Shown: positions 1-5,103 of the stretch, one piece after another
How positions within the stretch are numbered: position 1 is the first letter of the stretch
How the letters are laid out: each line of letters opens with the position of its first letter
Source: an uncultured Prevotella sp.
GTDB taxonomy: Bacteria > Bacteroidota > Bacteroidia > Bacteroidales > Bacteroidaceae
Direction of reading: 5' to 3'
DNA length: 5,158 nt
Assembly (NCBI GenBank): GCA_900557035.1
Contig: USRA01000099.1
Coordinates: 1-5,158 of the forward strand
Program-made: the position numbers and the translations under genes
Notes under the pieces: model-generated
The model's database searches: none
What the model was told of the DNA's origin: nothing
What the model saw: only the letters and a program-made list of their open reading frames with translations

Positions 1-55
1 ACTCACAAGGAGTTATCATCATCTTTTTGCCCCCTCCTCTTGCCCCGAGGTGGAG
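1..55 (+). repeat. Left terminal inverted repeat (55 bp)
   Basis: The first 55 bases are the exact reverse complement of the last 55 bases (5104-5158), with no mismatch. Pairing stops at base 56 (A here, G in the complement of the other end). The outer part starts ACTCACAAGGAGTTATCATC; the inner part is C-rich on this strand and contains an imperfect palindrome (CCTCCTC...GAGGTGGAG). Repeats of this kind next to a tyrosine recombinase gene could be recombination sites. Because the window begins exactly at the repeat tip, the repeat may extend outside. The length of 55 also equals a common assembler k-mer size, so the exact limit may be technical. Confidence 0.95.
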
Positions 56-94
56 ATTTACGGGGAAAAGCGGCGATTTTTCACTATAAAGCTA

Positions 95-124
95 TTGGAA
101 TTAGCAGGATGTATCATACCTTTG
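95..124 (+). promoter_or_regulatory. Promoter of the recombinase gene
   Basis: A -33 TTG (95-97) and a -7 box TACCTTTG (117-124) are 19 nt apart and fit the Bacteroidota consensus TTG-N19-TAnnTTTG. Transcription would start near 131, leaving a leader of about 40 nt before the ATG at 174. The -7 box lies inside a small palindrome (ATACC 116-120, TTTG loop, GGTAT 125-129), which could be a regulator or recombinase binding site. The promoter reads inward, away from the left inverted repeat. Confidence 0.65.
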
Positions 125-173
125 GGTATATTTTCGTAAATTCTTTATTTTTAATCATTTAAACATTTAAGTT

Positions 174-1184
174 ATGGCGTATTTCAAGTTAGAATTCGGT
201 TTCGGAAGAAGTAAGAGTGAGGGTAAGATTTCTGATTCTGCGAATCAGGCAGATGAGCAGGCTGTGTTGGAAATTCCTGGATGGGACTTCGTGAATGCTG
301 AAGTGGAAAGGGCAAAAAAGGAAGGACGTTTTAAAGTTGCCAGTAATTATCTTACTGCAGCTCGTTCCTTTACAAAGTTCATTGGTAGTGACAGTTGGCT
401 TTTTTCTGGTATGACGACAGAAAAGCTGGAAAGCTATCAGCGATGGCTGCAGGCACGCAATGTCAGTCTGAACACATGTTCTGCTTATATGCGGGCTTTG
501 CGGGCTATGCATCATAGAGCGTTGCCGTCTCTCAATACAACTCCATTCAGTAAAGTATTTACGGGTAGAACCAAGACCAAGAAGCGTTGTGTCTCACAAT
601 CAGAAATCCTGCAGCTCAAAGCCTTGCCGCTACAGCCTGGAAGTTCTCTTTCCTTCGCTCGCGATATCTTCCTATTTTCTTTTTATGCGATGGGAATGCC
701 TTTTGTTGATATTGCCTATCTCAAGAAAAGCCAACTGAGAAACGGATGTATTTATTATGCCCGGCATAAGACAGGACAGCAGATACAGGTAGCACTATTG
801 CCTGCGATGCTTGAAATCATTATGCGATATGAACAAAGAGATTCAGAATTTGTCTTTCCGATACTTTCAGACAAGGTAGAAGATTCTGTTTCCTCACCAT
901 CAGTTTCTGCCCGACTGCATCGTCAATATACAGCTCGATTGCGCCAGTACAACTACAATCTGCATCAGTTGTCTAAGATGTTGGGGCTGGCTCAACCCTT
1001 ATCCTCTTACGTGGTTCGTCATTCGTGGGCAAGCATAGCTTATCTTCATCATCTGGACATCAGTTTGATAAGCAAGGCTTTGGGACATACCAAATCTTCA
1101 ACCACCTTTATCTATATAAAAAGCCTTTTTGATTCCGACTTGTTCGAAGCAAACCAGACTTTGATGGAAGATCTGGGGTTATAG
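174..1184 (+). CDS. Tyrosine recombinase / site-specific integrase
   Basis: A 336-residue tyrosine recombinase of the Bacteroidota type (phage integrase superfamily), which cuts and rejoins DNA at specific sites. Residues about 36-125 form the N-terminal SAM-like DNA-binding domain and about 140-325 the catalytic domain. Visible catalytic elements are a beta-strand Lys in RHKTGQ (K199), YVVR (279-282; the usual HxxR with Tyr in place of His, as in many Bacteroidota members), LGH (303-305) and the nucleophile Y314 in TTFIY. The first catalytic Arg region reads YAMGMPFVDIAYL (171-183), with Met at the position where related proteins often carry Arg; CTnDOT IntDOT is a known active family member lacking this Arg. 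The length is normal for integrases and invertases of this family. The ATG at 174 is preceded by an A/T-rich leader and a good promoter. The gene sits next to the left terminal repeat, the expected place for an invertase acting on flanking inverted repeats. It could equally be an integrase or transposase; the sequence does not decide. Confidence 0.93.
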   Translation: MAYFKLEFGFGRSKSEGKISDSANQADEQAVLEIPGWDFVNAEVERAKKEGRFKVASNYLTAARSFTKFIGSDSWLFSGMTTEKLESYQRWLQARNVSLNTCSAYMRALRAMHHRALPSLNTTPFSKVFTGRTKTKKRCVSQSEILQLKALPLQPGSSLSFARDIFLFSFYAMGMPFVDIAYLKKSQLRNGCIYYARHKTGQQIQVALLPAMLEIIMRYEQRDSEFVFPILSDKVEDSVSSPSVSARLHRQYTARLRQYNYNLHQLSKMLGLAQPLSSYVVRHSWASIAYLHHLDISLISKALGHTKSSTTFIYIKSLFDSDLFEANQTLMEDLGL

Positions 1185-1207
1185 TCCAGCCGGCAAGTAG
1201 CCTCCTT

Positions 1208-1282
1208 TCGTTTATTGCCTGGTTACGGCAAGATATTGCCCTTTGGCAGGGCAATTTTGTGCCATTGCCAGGCACGAAACGA
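1208..1282 (+). terminator. Hairpin cluster behind the recombinase gene, possible terminator
   Basis: Just after the recombinase stop codon lies a nested set of inverted repeats. The best hairpin is ATTGCCC (1235-1241) with GGGCAAT (1249-1255), a 7-bp stem and 7-nt loop followed by TTTT overlapping the stem end; this is a weak intrinsic terminator. Around it, TTTCGTTTATTGCCTGG (ending 1222) pairs imperfectly with CCAGGCACGAAACGA (from 1268), and TTGCC/GGCAA (1215-1219/1227-1231) or GGCA/TGCC can form instead. Several stems are mutually exclusive. The position suits transcription termination of the recombinase gene, but the U-tract is short. Confidence 0.45.
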
Positions 1283-1453
1283 TACGTCGGGAGGAAGAAT
1301 TCTTCAGAGCTGCCATCTGTGATTTGGAATATGGTTTGCTGCCAGAGCCGTTTTGCTGGTAAAAATCCTACTCTCTATTTTACTCTTCACTCTTCACCAA
1401 ATCGTCTGAAACCCCGATAAACACAGAGGTTGCGAGAGGTGAAGAGTGACGCT

Positions 1454-1485
1454 CCACTCTTCACCACTCTTCACCACTCTTCACC
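1454..1485 (+). repeat. Three tandem copies of a 10-bp unit, left arm
   Basis: The 10-bp unit CCACTCTTCA is repeated three times in perfect tandem (1454-1463, 1464-1473, 1474-1483) and followed by CC. The same unit in the other orientation forms the right arm at 1616-1646. Single or partial copies also occur at 1382-1398 and, inverted, at 1438-1448. A 10-bp period places each unit on the same DNA face, which would suit repeated protein binding as well as hairpin formation. Confidence 0.9.
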
Positions 1486-1530
1486 TTAGGCAAGAGGATA
1501 AACGCTGAGCCGCTTACTTATCACGAAGCT

Positions 1531-1572
1531 CAGCCATCAATGATGACTAGCGCTGGTCTTCAATGATGGCTG
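1531..1572. repeat. Central hairpin of the foldback element
   Basis: CAGCCATCA (1531-1539) is complementary to TGATGGCTG (1564-1572). The stem extends outward with one bulge (GCT...AGC), and the loop contains the palindrome AGCGCT. The direct repeat TCAATGATG (1537-1545 and 1560-1568) overlaps both arms. This is the tip of the larger palindrome whose arms are the 10-bp repeat arrays. Confidence 0.7.
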
Positions 1573-1615
1573 AAGCAGGGAGTAAGGAATGATCTCGGAG
1601 TCTCAAAAAATACAG

Positions 1616-1646
1616 GGTGAAGAGTGGTGAAGAGTGGTGAAGAGTG
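1616..1646 (+). repeat. Three tandem copies of a 10-bp unit, right arm
   Basis: The unit GGTGAAGAGT occurs three times in tandem (1616-1625, 1626-1635, 1636-1645) plus one base. The 31 bases are the exact reverse complement of 1455-1485. Another inverted unit lies at 1654-1662 (ACTCTTCAC) and a further direct one at 1709-1719 (GGTGAAGAGTG). Confidence 0.9.
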
Positions 1647-1755
1647 CCTTGTTACTCTTCACACGCGCAATCTTCTTATATACAGTTAGTTATGTTGTGT
1701 TCGTGAAGGGTGAAGAGTGTTTTTGAAAGTAGCTCTCTATTCATCAAACTCAGCC

Positions 1756-1875
1756 AAACTCCTTCGGAAAATGTGAGAGATTACCGCAAAACTCCTTCGA
1801 AAAATGTGAGTATTTAACATAAAACTCCTTTGTAAAATGTGATAAATATATTTAAAACTCCTTCGAAATATGTGA
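1756..1875 (+). repeat. Array of four 21-bp direct repeats, period 33 bp, upstream of ATPase gene 1
   Basis: Four copies of a unit close to AAACTCCTTCGAAAAATGTG plus A start at 1756, 1789, 1822 and 1855, exactly 33 bp apart each time. The 12-bp spacers are all different and A/T-rich. The copies differ from one another at only a few bases (for example CGG, CGA, TGT or CGA in the centre), so the unit is conserved while the spacers drift. The last copy ends 6 bp before the -33 element of the ATPase promoter. That position suits activator or repressor binding sites on nearly the same helix face. The array is too short-spaced to be a CRISPR. Confidence 0.92.
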
Positions 1876-1881
1876 TTTTTC

Positions 1882-1912
1882 TTGCTTAATACCATGATTT
1901 TTAGTACTTTTG
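1882..1912 (+). promoter_or_regulatory. Promoter of ATPase gene 1
   Basis: A -33 TTG (1882-1884) and a -7 box TACTTTTG (1905-1912) are 20 nt apart and match the Bacteroidota consensus. Transcription would start near 1918, giving a leader of only about 15 nt before the ATG at 1934. The four-copy 33-bp array lies directly upstream. Confidence 0.7.
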
Positions 1913-1933
1913 CAAAAAACAAATAAAAAGCGT

Positions 1934-3253
1934 ATGGAAAGACTTCTAATTCACCAATTGTTAAAATGGAAAGAGAGCACCCATCGAAAACCGCTTGTCT
2001 TAGAAGGAGCAAGACAGGTAGGCAAAACCTGGTTGTTAAGAGAATTCGGCAAAAAGCATTTCAAAGATGTTTGCTATATCAACTTTGAGCAAAAAGACAG
2101 GTTGGAAAGCATCTTTGCGGGCGACCTTTCGCCCCAATTCATCATTGAGCAACTATCCATCTATCATGGAAAGCCAATAAAACCACAAACCACACTCATC
2201 GTATTTGATGAAGTGCAAGAAATGCCTCGTGCCCTTACATCACTAAAGTATTTTTGTGAGGAAGCACCCGAATACGCCATTTGTTGTGCGGGCTCTCTGC
2301 TGGGCATAGCATTGCATGAAGGCACATCTTTCCCCGTTGGAAAAACTGACTTTCTGCATCTATATCCTCTAACTTTCAAGGAGTTTCTTCTTGCCAATGG
2401 CGAGCAGATGTTAGTTGACTATATACAGCAAGGCAACAGAAACGTAAAAGCTTTCGAACCGCGACTCATTGATTATCTCAAGAGATACATGATAGTAGGA
2501 GGAATGCCTGCTGTTGTTAACGAATGGCTTGACACCAAGGATTTTACGAAGGTAGAGAAAATTCAGAAACAACTGATTGCTGCATACCAAAAAGACTTTT
2601 CCAAACATGCACCTCATCAAATGGTCGAGAAAATAAGATATGTGTGGAACAGCATCACCTCCCAACTTGCCAAGGAAAACAAAAAGTTTGTCTACGGCTT
2701 GGTAAGAGAAGGAGCCAGGGCAAGAGAATATGAGGATGCCATCATGTGGCTATGCGACGCAGGCGAAACTATCCGCACCCACAATGTTAGCAAACCAGAC
2801 GTTCCAATATCCGCATATGTTGATTTGAAATCATTCAAGGTATTCCTGCTGGATGTTGGCTTGCTGAGAGCCATGAGCGGAGTGTCGCCTAAGGTTATCT
2901 TAGACGGCAGCAGAATCTTTGAGGAATTTAAGGGCGCATTGACAGAACAATTTGTCTGTCAGGAGCTTCAGCAATTTTCTGATACCCTCCAAACCAATTA
3001 TTATTGGACGTCCTCTGCCACCTCTGAAGTAGACTTTATCATCTCTGATGGCCTTGATGTCTATCCATTAGAGGTAAAAGCAGGCGTTACGATGAATGCC
3101 AAGAGCCTCAAGCTCTATGTGGAGAAATACTCTCCCAAATGGGCTATCCGTACCAGCCTCTTGCCATACGAGCGAAATGAGGATTCCAAGATGCTGAATA
3201 TTCCCCTCTATATGCTCTTTGTTCTCGGAAAGGAACTGGAAACTGAAAGCTAA
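1934..3253 (+). CDS. AAA_14 / DUF4143-type ATPase 1
   Basis: A 439-residue cytoplasmic P-loop ATPase of the Bacteroidota AAA_14-DUF4143 type; no signal peptide or membrane segment is seen. The N-terminal AAA domain has Walker A GARQVGKT (25-32), Walker B LIVFDEVQE (88-96, D92 and E93) and a sensor-1-like CAGSLLG (118-124). The C-terminal DUF4143 domain has SEVDF (364-368) and YPLEVKAG (377-384). The D367...E380-x-K382 arrangement resembles a PD-(D/E)XK nuclease core and is intact. The family's biological role is not established; DNA processing or defence is an inference from the fold. ATG 1934 is preferred over an in-frame TTG at 1910, because that TTG is part of the -7 box. The gene converges with a second ATPase gene whose stop codon lies 91 bp away. 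No terminator is visible after its stop codon, but a near-copy of its 3' end with a terminator lies at 4737-4909. Confidence 0.92.
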   Translation: MERLLIHQLLKWKESTHRKPLVLEGARQVGKTWLLREFGKKHFKDVCYINFEQKDRLESIFAGDLSPQFIIEQLSIYHGKPIKPQTTLIVFDEVQEMPRALTSLKYFCEEAPEYAICCAGSLLGIALHEGTSFPVGKTDFLHLYPLTFKEFLLANGEQMLVDYIQQGNRNVKAFEPRLIDYLKRYMIVGGMPAVVNEWLDTKDFTKVEKIQKQLIAAYQKDFSKHAPHQMVEKIRYVWNSITSQLAKENKKFVYGLVREGARAREYEDAIMWLCDAGETIRTHNVSKPDVPISAYVDLKSFKVFLLDVGLLRAMSGVSPKVILDGSRIFEEFKGALTEQFVCQELQQFSDTLQTNYYWTSSATSEVDFIISDGLDVYPLEVKAGVTMNAKSLKLYVEKYSPKWAIRTSLLPYERNEDSKMLNIPLYMLFVLGKELETES

Positions 3254-3257
3254 AATC
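3129..3257 (+). repeat. Direct repeat, copy A: 3' end of ATPase gene 1
   Basis: The last 40 or so codons of ATPase gene 1 plus TAAAATC are repeated at 4737-4865, offset by exactly 1608 bp with no gap. From 3152 to 3257 there are 9 mismatches in 106 bases; upstream to 3129 similarity is lower but the reading frame still aligns. Similarity stops at 3258. The two copies bracket the whole of ATPase gene 2 and its array. Confidence 0.9.
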
Positions 3258-3280
3258 TAAAAATGCTAAAAAGACAAGCT

Positions 3281-3330
3281 TCACTAGGACACCAAAGTGC
3301 CCTTACTGACGGCCTCTGATGCCCTAGTGA
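3281..3330. repeat. Inverted repeat between the convergent ATPase genes
   Basis: TCACTAGG (3281-3288) is complementary to CCTAGTGA (3323-3330), with a 34-nt loop. It lies in the 91-bp gap between the two stop codons. There is no clear T-run on either side, so a bidirectional terminator is possible but weakly supported. Confidence 0.35.
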
Positions 3331-3344
3331 GGAACAATCTACAA

Positions 3345-4601
3345 CTACGAAGTGAGCAACCACTTCCATATTGGTATCGCTTCAATCTTCAAGTCATCCA
3401 GTTCTATCGTCTCCTCTTCATCCATCGTAATAACAAAAAGTTTAGATCCTGGATACCTCTTCTGATAAGCATTCAAAGCCCCCAATTCTCGCTCACGAGT
3501 AGCAGCATCCTTGATACTATACGACACTTGGAAAGCACATTGATGCTCAAAGAGACAAAAGTCCACCTCCACATTATCATGATAATAGAAGAGATCTTCC
3601 CCATACTTCTCATGCAGGTGAATGGCTACCAGATTCTCCAAGAGAGATGTTTCTGGATCAAAGAGGAATAGACTCAGAAAACCATTATCTATAAAGTAAT
3701 ACTTCTGGTTCGACATTCTATCTTGCAATTTTGCGCAAATGTTTTCTATGGAGAAGACCAGGCAAGTGTCCTTGATGTATCTCAGATAGTCCACTATCGT
3801 CTCTTGCTTTACCTTTCCAGCCACAGTAGAAACCAGATTAGCCAGTCTGTTATAAGACTGTGGCTGCTTTACGCTCTCAGAAAGTTTACGTATCAAAGTC
3901 TTCATCGCCAGAGGGTTGCGGATGCCGTATCTGGTAATTAAATCTCCAAAGTAAATCTTGTTGTATAGATTGCCCAACCACTCTCGCTTAAACTGATTAT
4001 CAACAATCACCAATTCTGGCAAACCACCAATATGAAAATACTCCAGAAAAGCCCTCTTGAGGTCAGAATTTTGCAGATACTCCCACTGCGCAGGCAAGGA
4101 GATATGCTGGGCTGTCAAGTATTCCTGAAAGGAGAAAGGAAAGACGGGCTGCACCATATATCTGCCACCAAGCGTAGTAGAAATCTCGCTACTCAGCATC
4201 TTGGCGTTGCTACCAGTGATATACACTCTATATTTCTGGTCAGCAAGTCTGCGTGCAAATTTCTCCCACCCATCAATGATTTGTATCTCGTCGAGCATGA
4301 AGATAGGCTGATGCCCATACATCTCCTCGTAAGCCTGCTTGATGGCATCCAGGTCGGAAAGCTGGAGATTTTCCAATCGGTCGTCCTCAAAATTGAAGTA
4401 AAGGATTTCCTCTGGCAGATGTCCCTGAGCTATCATCTCTTGGGCACGCTGATATAGCAAGTAAGACTTACCAGCTCTTCTTAGTCCTACCAGCACATAA
4501 TTAGAATGAGATTCGAAGCTGATGTTTCTTTTCACCATCTCCACATTCTGAATCATCCTTTGGTTCTCCGCTATCAGCAGTTTTGCTATTCTCTTGTCCA
4601 T
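3345..4601 (-). CDS. AAA_14 / DUF4143-type ATPase 2
   Basis: A 418-residue cytoplasmic P-loop ATPase of the same broad class as ATPase 1 but clearly a different subfamily. Walker A is GLRRAGKS (39-46), Walker B is PIFMLDEIQI (99-108, D104 and E105), and sensor 1 is ITGSNAKML (128-136). The C-terminal DUF4143-like domain has VEVDF (344-348), followed by AFQVSYS (356-362), where ATPase 1 has PLEVKAG. The Glu and Lys expected for a PD-(D/E)XK-like site are thus Gln and Ser, so this copy is probably not a nuclease of that type; from memory, QVSYS-like motifs are common in this subfamily. The start ATG (4599-4601) follows GGAAGAT and lies about 20 nt downstream of a promoter. A three-copy array with a 33-bp period covers and extends upstream of that promoter. 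The gene converges on ATPase 1. Substrate and partner are unknown. Confidence 0.92.
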   Translation of the reverse strand: MDKRIAKLLIAENQRMIQNVEMVKRNISFESHSNYVLVGLRRAGKSYLLYQRAQEMIAQGHLPEEILYFNFEDDRLENLQLSDLDAIKQAYEEMYGHQPIFMLDEIQIIDGWEKFARRLADQKYRVYITGSNAKMLSSEISTTLGGRYMVQPVFPFSFQEYLTAQHISLPAQWEYLQNSDLKRAFLEYFHIGGLPELVIVDNQFKREWLGNLYNKIYFGDLITRYGIRNPLAMKTLIRKLSESVKQPQSYNRLANLVSTVAGKVKQETIVDYLRYIKDTCLVFSIENICAKLQDRMSNQKYYFIDNGFLSLFLFDPETSLLENLVAIHLHEKYGEDLFYYHDNVEVDFCLFEHQCAFQVSYSIKDAATRERELGALNAYQKRYPGSKLFVITMDEEETIELDDLKIEAIPIWKWLLTS

Positions 4602-4628
4602 ATCTTCCGTTTTATGTTAATCTGGGTG

Positions 4629-4660
4629 CAAAGATACAACATTTTCCTTTATAAAGGAAG
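4629..4660 (-). promoter_or_regulatory. Promoter of ATPase gene 2, overlapped by a palindrome
   Basis: On the minus strand the -7 box reads TATCTTTG (4636 down to 4629), followed by CACC, a typical Bacteroidota start region. The expected -33 position falls inside the nearest palindrome (4644-4659), around CTTCC, so no separate TTTG is present. A protein bound to that palindrome would compete with or help RNA polymerase. The leader before the ATG at 4601 would be about 20 nt. Confidence 0.65.
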
Positions 4661-4725
4661 AAAAACCATAAGATTTTTCCTTTATAAGGGAAACTTTTCC
4701 AGAAAAACTTTCCTCTATAAAGGAA
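4644..4725 (-). repeat. Array of three 16-bp palindromes, period 33 bp, upstream of ATPase gene 2
   Basis: Three copies of TTCCTTTATAAAGGAA start at 4644, 4677 and 4710, exactly 33 bp apart. The copy next to the promoter is a perfect palindrome; the second (TTCCTTTATAAGGGAA) and the third (TTCCTCTATAAAGGAA) each carry one change. Spacers of 17 bp are different from each other. A dyad-symmetric site suggests a dimeric DNA-binding regulator. The unit differs from the one upstream of ATPase gene 1, yet the period is identical. Confidence 0.92.
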
Positions 4726-4736
4726 ACTCCCTTTAA

Positions 4737-4865
4737 ACTCCCCCAAGCAATCTCTCCGAACCAGATTCCTGCCATACGAGAGAAATGAGGATTCCAAGAT
4801 ACTGGATATTCCTCTCTATATGCTCTTTGTTCTCGGTAAGGAGCTGGAAACTGAAAGCTAAAATC
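4737..4865 (+). pseudogene. 3' remnant of a third ATPase gene (DUF4143 C-terminus)
   Basis: This stretch encodes, in one open frame ending at TAA 4859-4861, about 40 residues matching the C-terminus of ATPase 1 (LPYERNEDSK, then IPLYMLFVLGKELETES). Over 106 aligned bases 9 differ. From the shared LPYER on, four of six changes are silent, so the copy evolved as a working gene before it was cut. It has no start codon, ATPase domain or promoter. Its 5' limit lies next to the array of ATPase gene 2, and its 3' side runs into a strong terminator. It is best read as the tail of a resident paralogue whose upstream part was replaced. Confidence 0.88.
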
Positions 4866-4868
4866 CTG

Positions 4869-4909
4869 AACGGGCGATGGTTTTTAAATGAACTGTCGCC
4901 CGTTTCTTT
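4869..4909 (+). terminator. Intrinsic terminator behind the ATPase remnant
   Basis: AACGGGCGA (4869-4877) pairs perfectly with TCGCCCGTT (4896-4904). The stem continues through two G-U pairs to GTT/AAC (4880-4882/4891-4893), and is followed by a T-rich tail (TTTCTTT). It lies 8 nt after the stop codon of the truncated ATPase copy, so it was probably the terminator of that gene. It also shields the outward promoter at 4989-5020 from transcription coming from the left. Confidence 0.85.
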
Positions 4910-4921
4910 ACATTTTATAAG

Positions 4922-4979
4922 AAAAAGTGCATAAAAACTGGATTTTTATAACAAAATGCAGGGTGAAGTGCAACTTTTT
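4922..4979. repeat. Nested inverted repeats upstream of the outward promoter
   Basis: ATAAAAA (4931-4937) pairs with TTTTTAT (4943-4949) around a 5-nt loop. Further out, AAAAAGTGCA (4922-4931) is complementary to TGCAACTTTTT (4969-4979) with one bulged base. These A/T-rich dyads end 10 bp before the -33 element of the outward promoter and may be regulatory sites, but A/T-rich sequence makes chance pairing likely. Confidence 0.35.
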
Positions 4980-4988
4980 CTGAAAAAA

Positions 4989-5020
4989 TTTGGTGGTTTC
5001 CTAAATAATGCTTAATTTTG
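4989..5020 (+). promoter_or_regulatory. Outward-facing promoter near the right end
   Basis: TTTG (4989-4992), 20 nt, then TAATTTTG (5013-5020) is a full match to the Bacteroidota consensus. The start site would be near 5027. No gene in the window lies downstream, so transcription would run through the right inverted repeat into the flank. No matching TAnnTTTG box on the minus strand is found in the first 173 bases, so only this end is predicted to fire outward. The absence of a local gene makes it a candidate invertible promoter. Confidence 0.7.
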
Positions 5021-5050
5021 CACCCGATTAAAAATATTCTTTAAAATTAA

Positions 5051-5088
5051 GTAAGTTTTAGACTTACAGACCCTTATATAATATAAGG
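5051..5088 (+). repeat. Two tandem hairpins in the leader of the outward transcript
   Basis: GTAAGT (5051-5056) pairs with ACTTAC (5062-5067), and CCTTATA (5072-5078) pairs with TATAAGG (5082-5088) around a 3-nt loop. Both lie between the predicted transcription start and the right inverted repeat. No T-run follows, so they are not typical terminators; they could be recombinase arm sites or an RNA leader structure. Confidence 0.5.
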
Positions 5089-5103
5089 TAAAAAAGCGAA
5101 CTC

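Larger units (their letters stand above)
1371..1741. repeat. Foldback (palindromic) element, MITE-like, with possible 9-bp target duplication
   Basis: This gene-free stretch is one large nested palindrome centred near 1551. Concentric pairs are CACTCTTCACC 1388-1398 with GGTGAAGAGTG 1709-1719, TTGCG 1430-1434 with CGCAA 1666-1670, GTGAAGAGT 1439-1447 with ACTCTTCAC 1654-1662, a perfect 31-bp pair 1455-1485 with 1616-1646, CTTACT 1513-1518 with AGTAAG 1581-1586, and CAGCCATCA 1531-1539 with TGATGGCTG 1564-1572. All centres agree to within about 3 nt. The direct repeat CTCTCTATT occurs at 1371-1379 and 1733-1741, just outside, and could be a target-site duplication. No coding sequence is apparent. 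It may be a non-autonomous mobile element, or a structured RNA or DNA region. Confidence 0.6.

Noticed and set aside
189..515. Minus-strand frame over the recombinase N-terminus
   Set aside because: It overlaps a well-supported gene and shows no recognisable motif or promoter. The minus-strand frames over ATPase 1 (2164-2397, 2411-2665, 2692-2874) were rejected for the same reason.
1756..1875. CRISPR array
   Set aside because: Units are 21 bp with 12-bp spacers, there are only four, no cas genes are near, and the position next to a promoter suits operators.
1910..1933. TTG start at 1910 for ATPase 1 (eight extra residues)
   Set aside because: The TTG is the end of the TACTTTTG promoter box and would lie upstream of the transcription start. 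ATG 1934 fits the usual family start MERL-like.
1737..2012. Minus-strand frame encoding repeated HIFRRSF-like peptides
   Set aside because: The frame is open only because 33 bp equals 11 codons, so the repeat array reads through without stops. It overlaps the ATPase 1 promoter and start and has no promoter of its own.
3297..4457. Plus-strand frames within 3297-3671, 3723-3941 and 4032-4457
   Set aside because: They are antisense to ATPase 2, which has complete family motifs over its whole length.
4506..4797. Frames on both strands encoding FLYKG-like repeated peptides
   Set aside because: They are by-products of the 33-bp palindromic array, run over the ATPase 2 promoter, and resemble no known protein.
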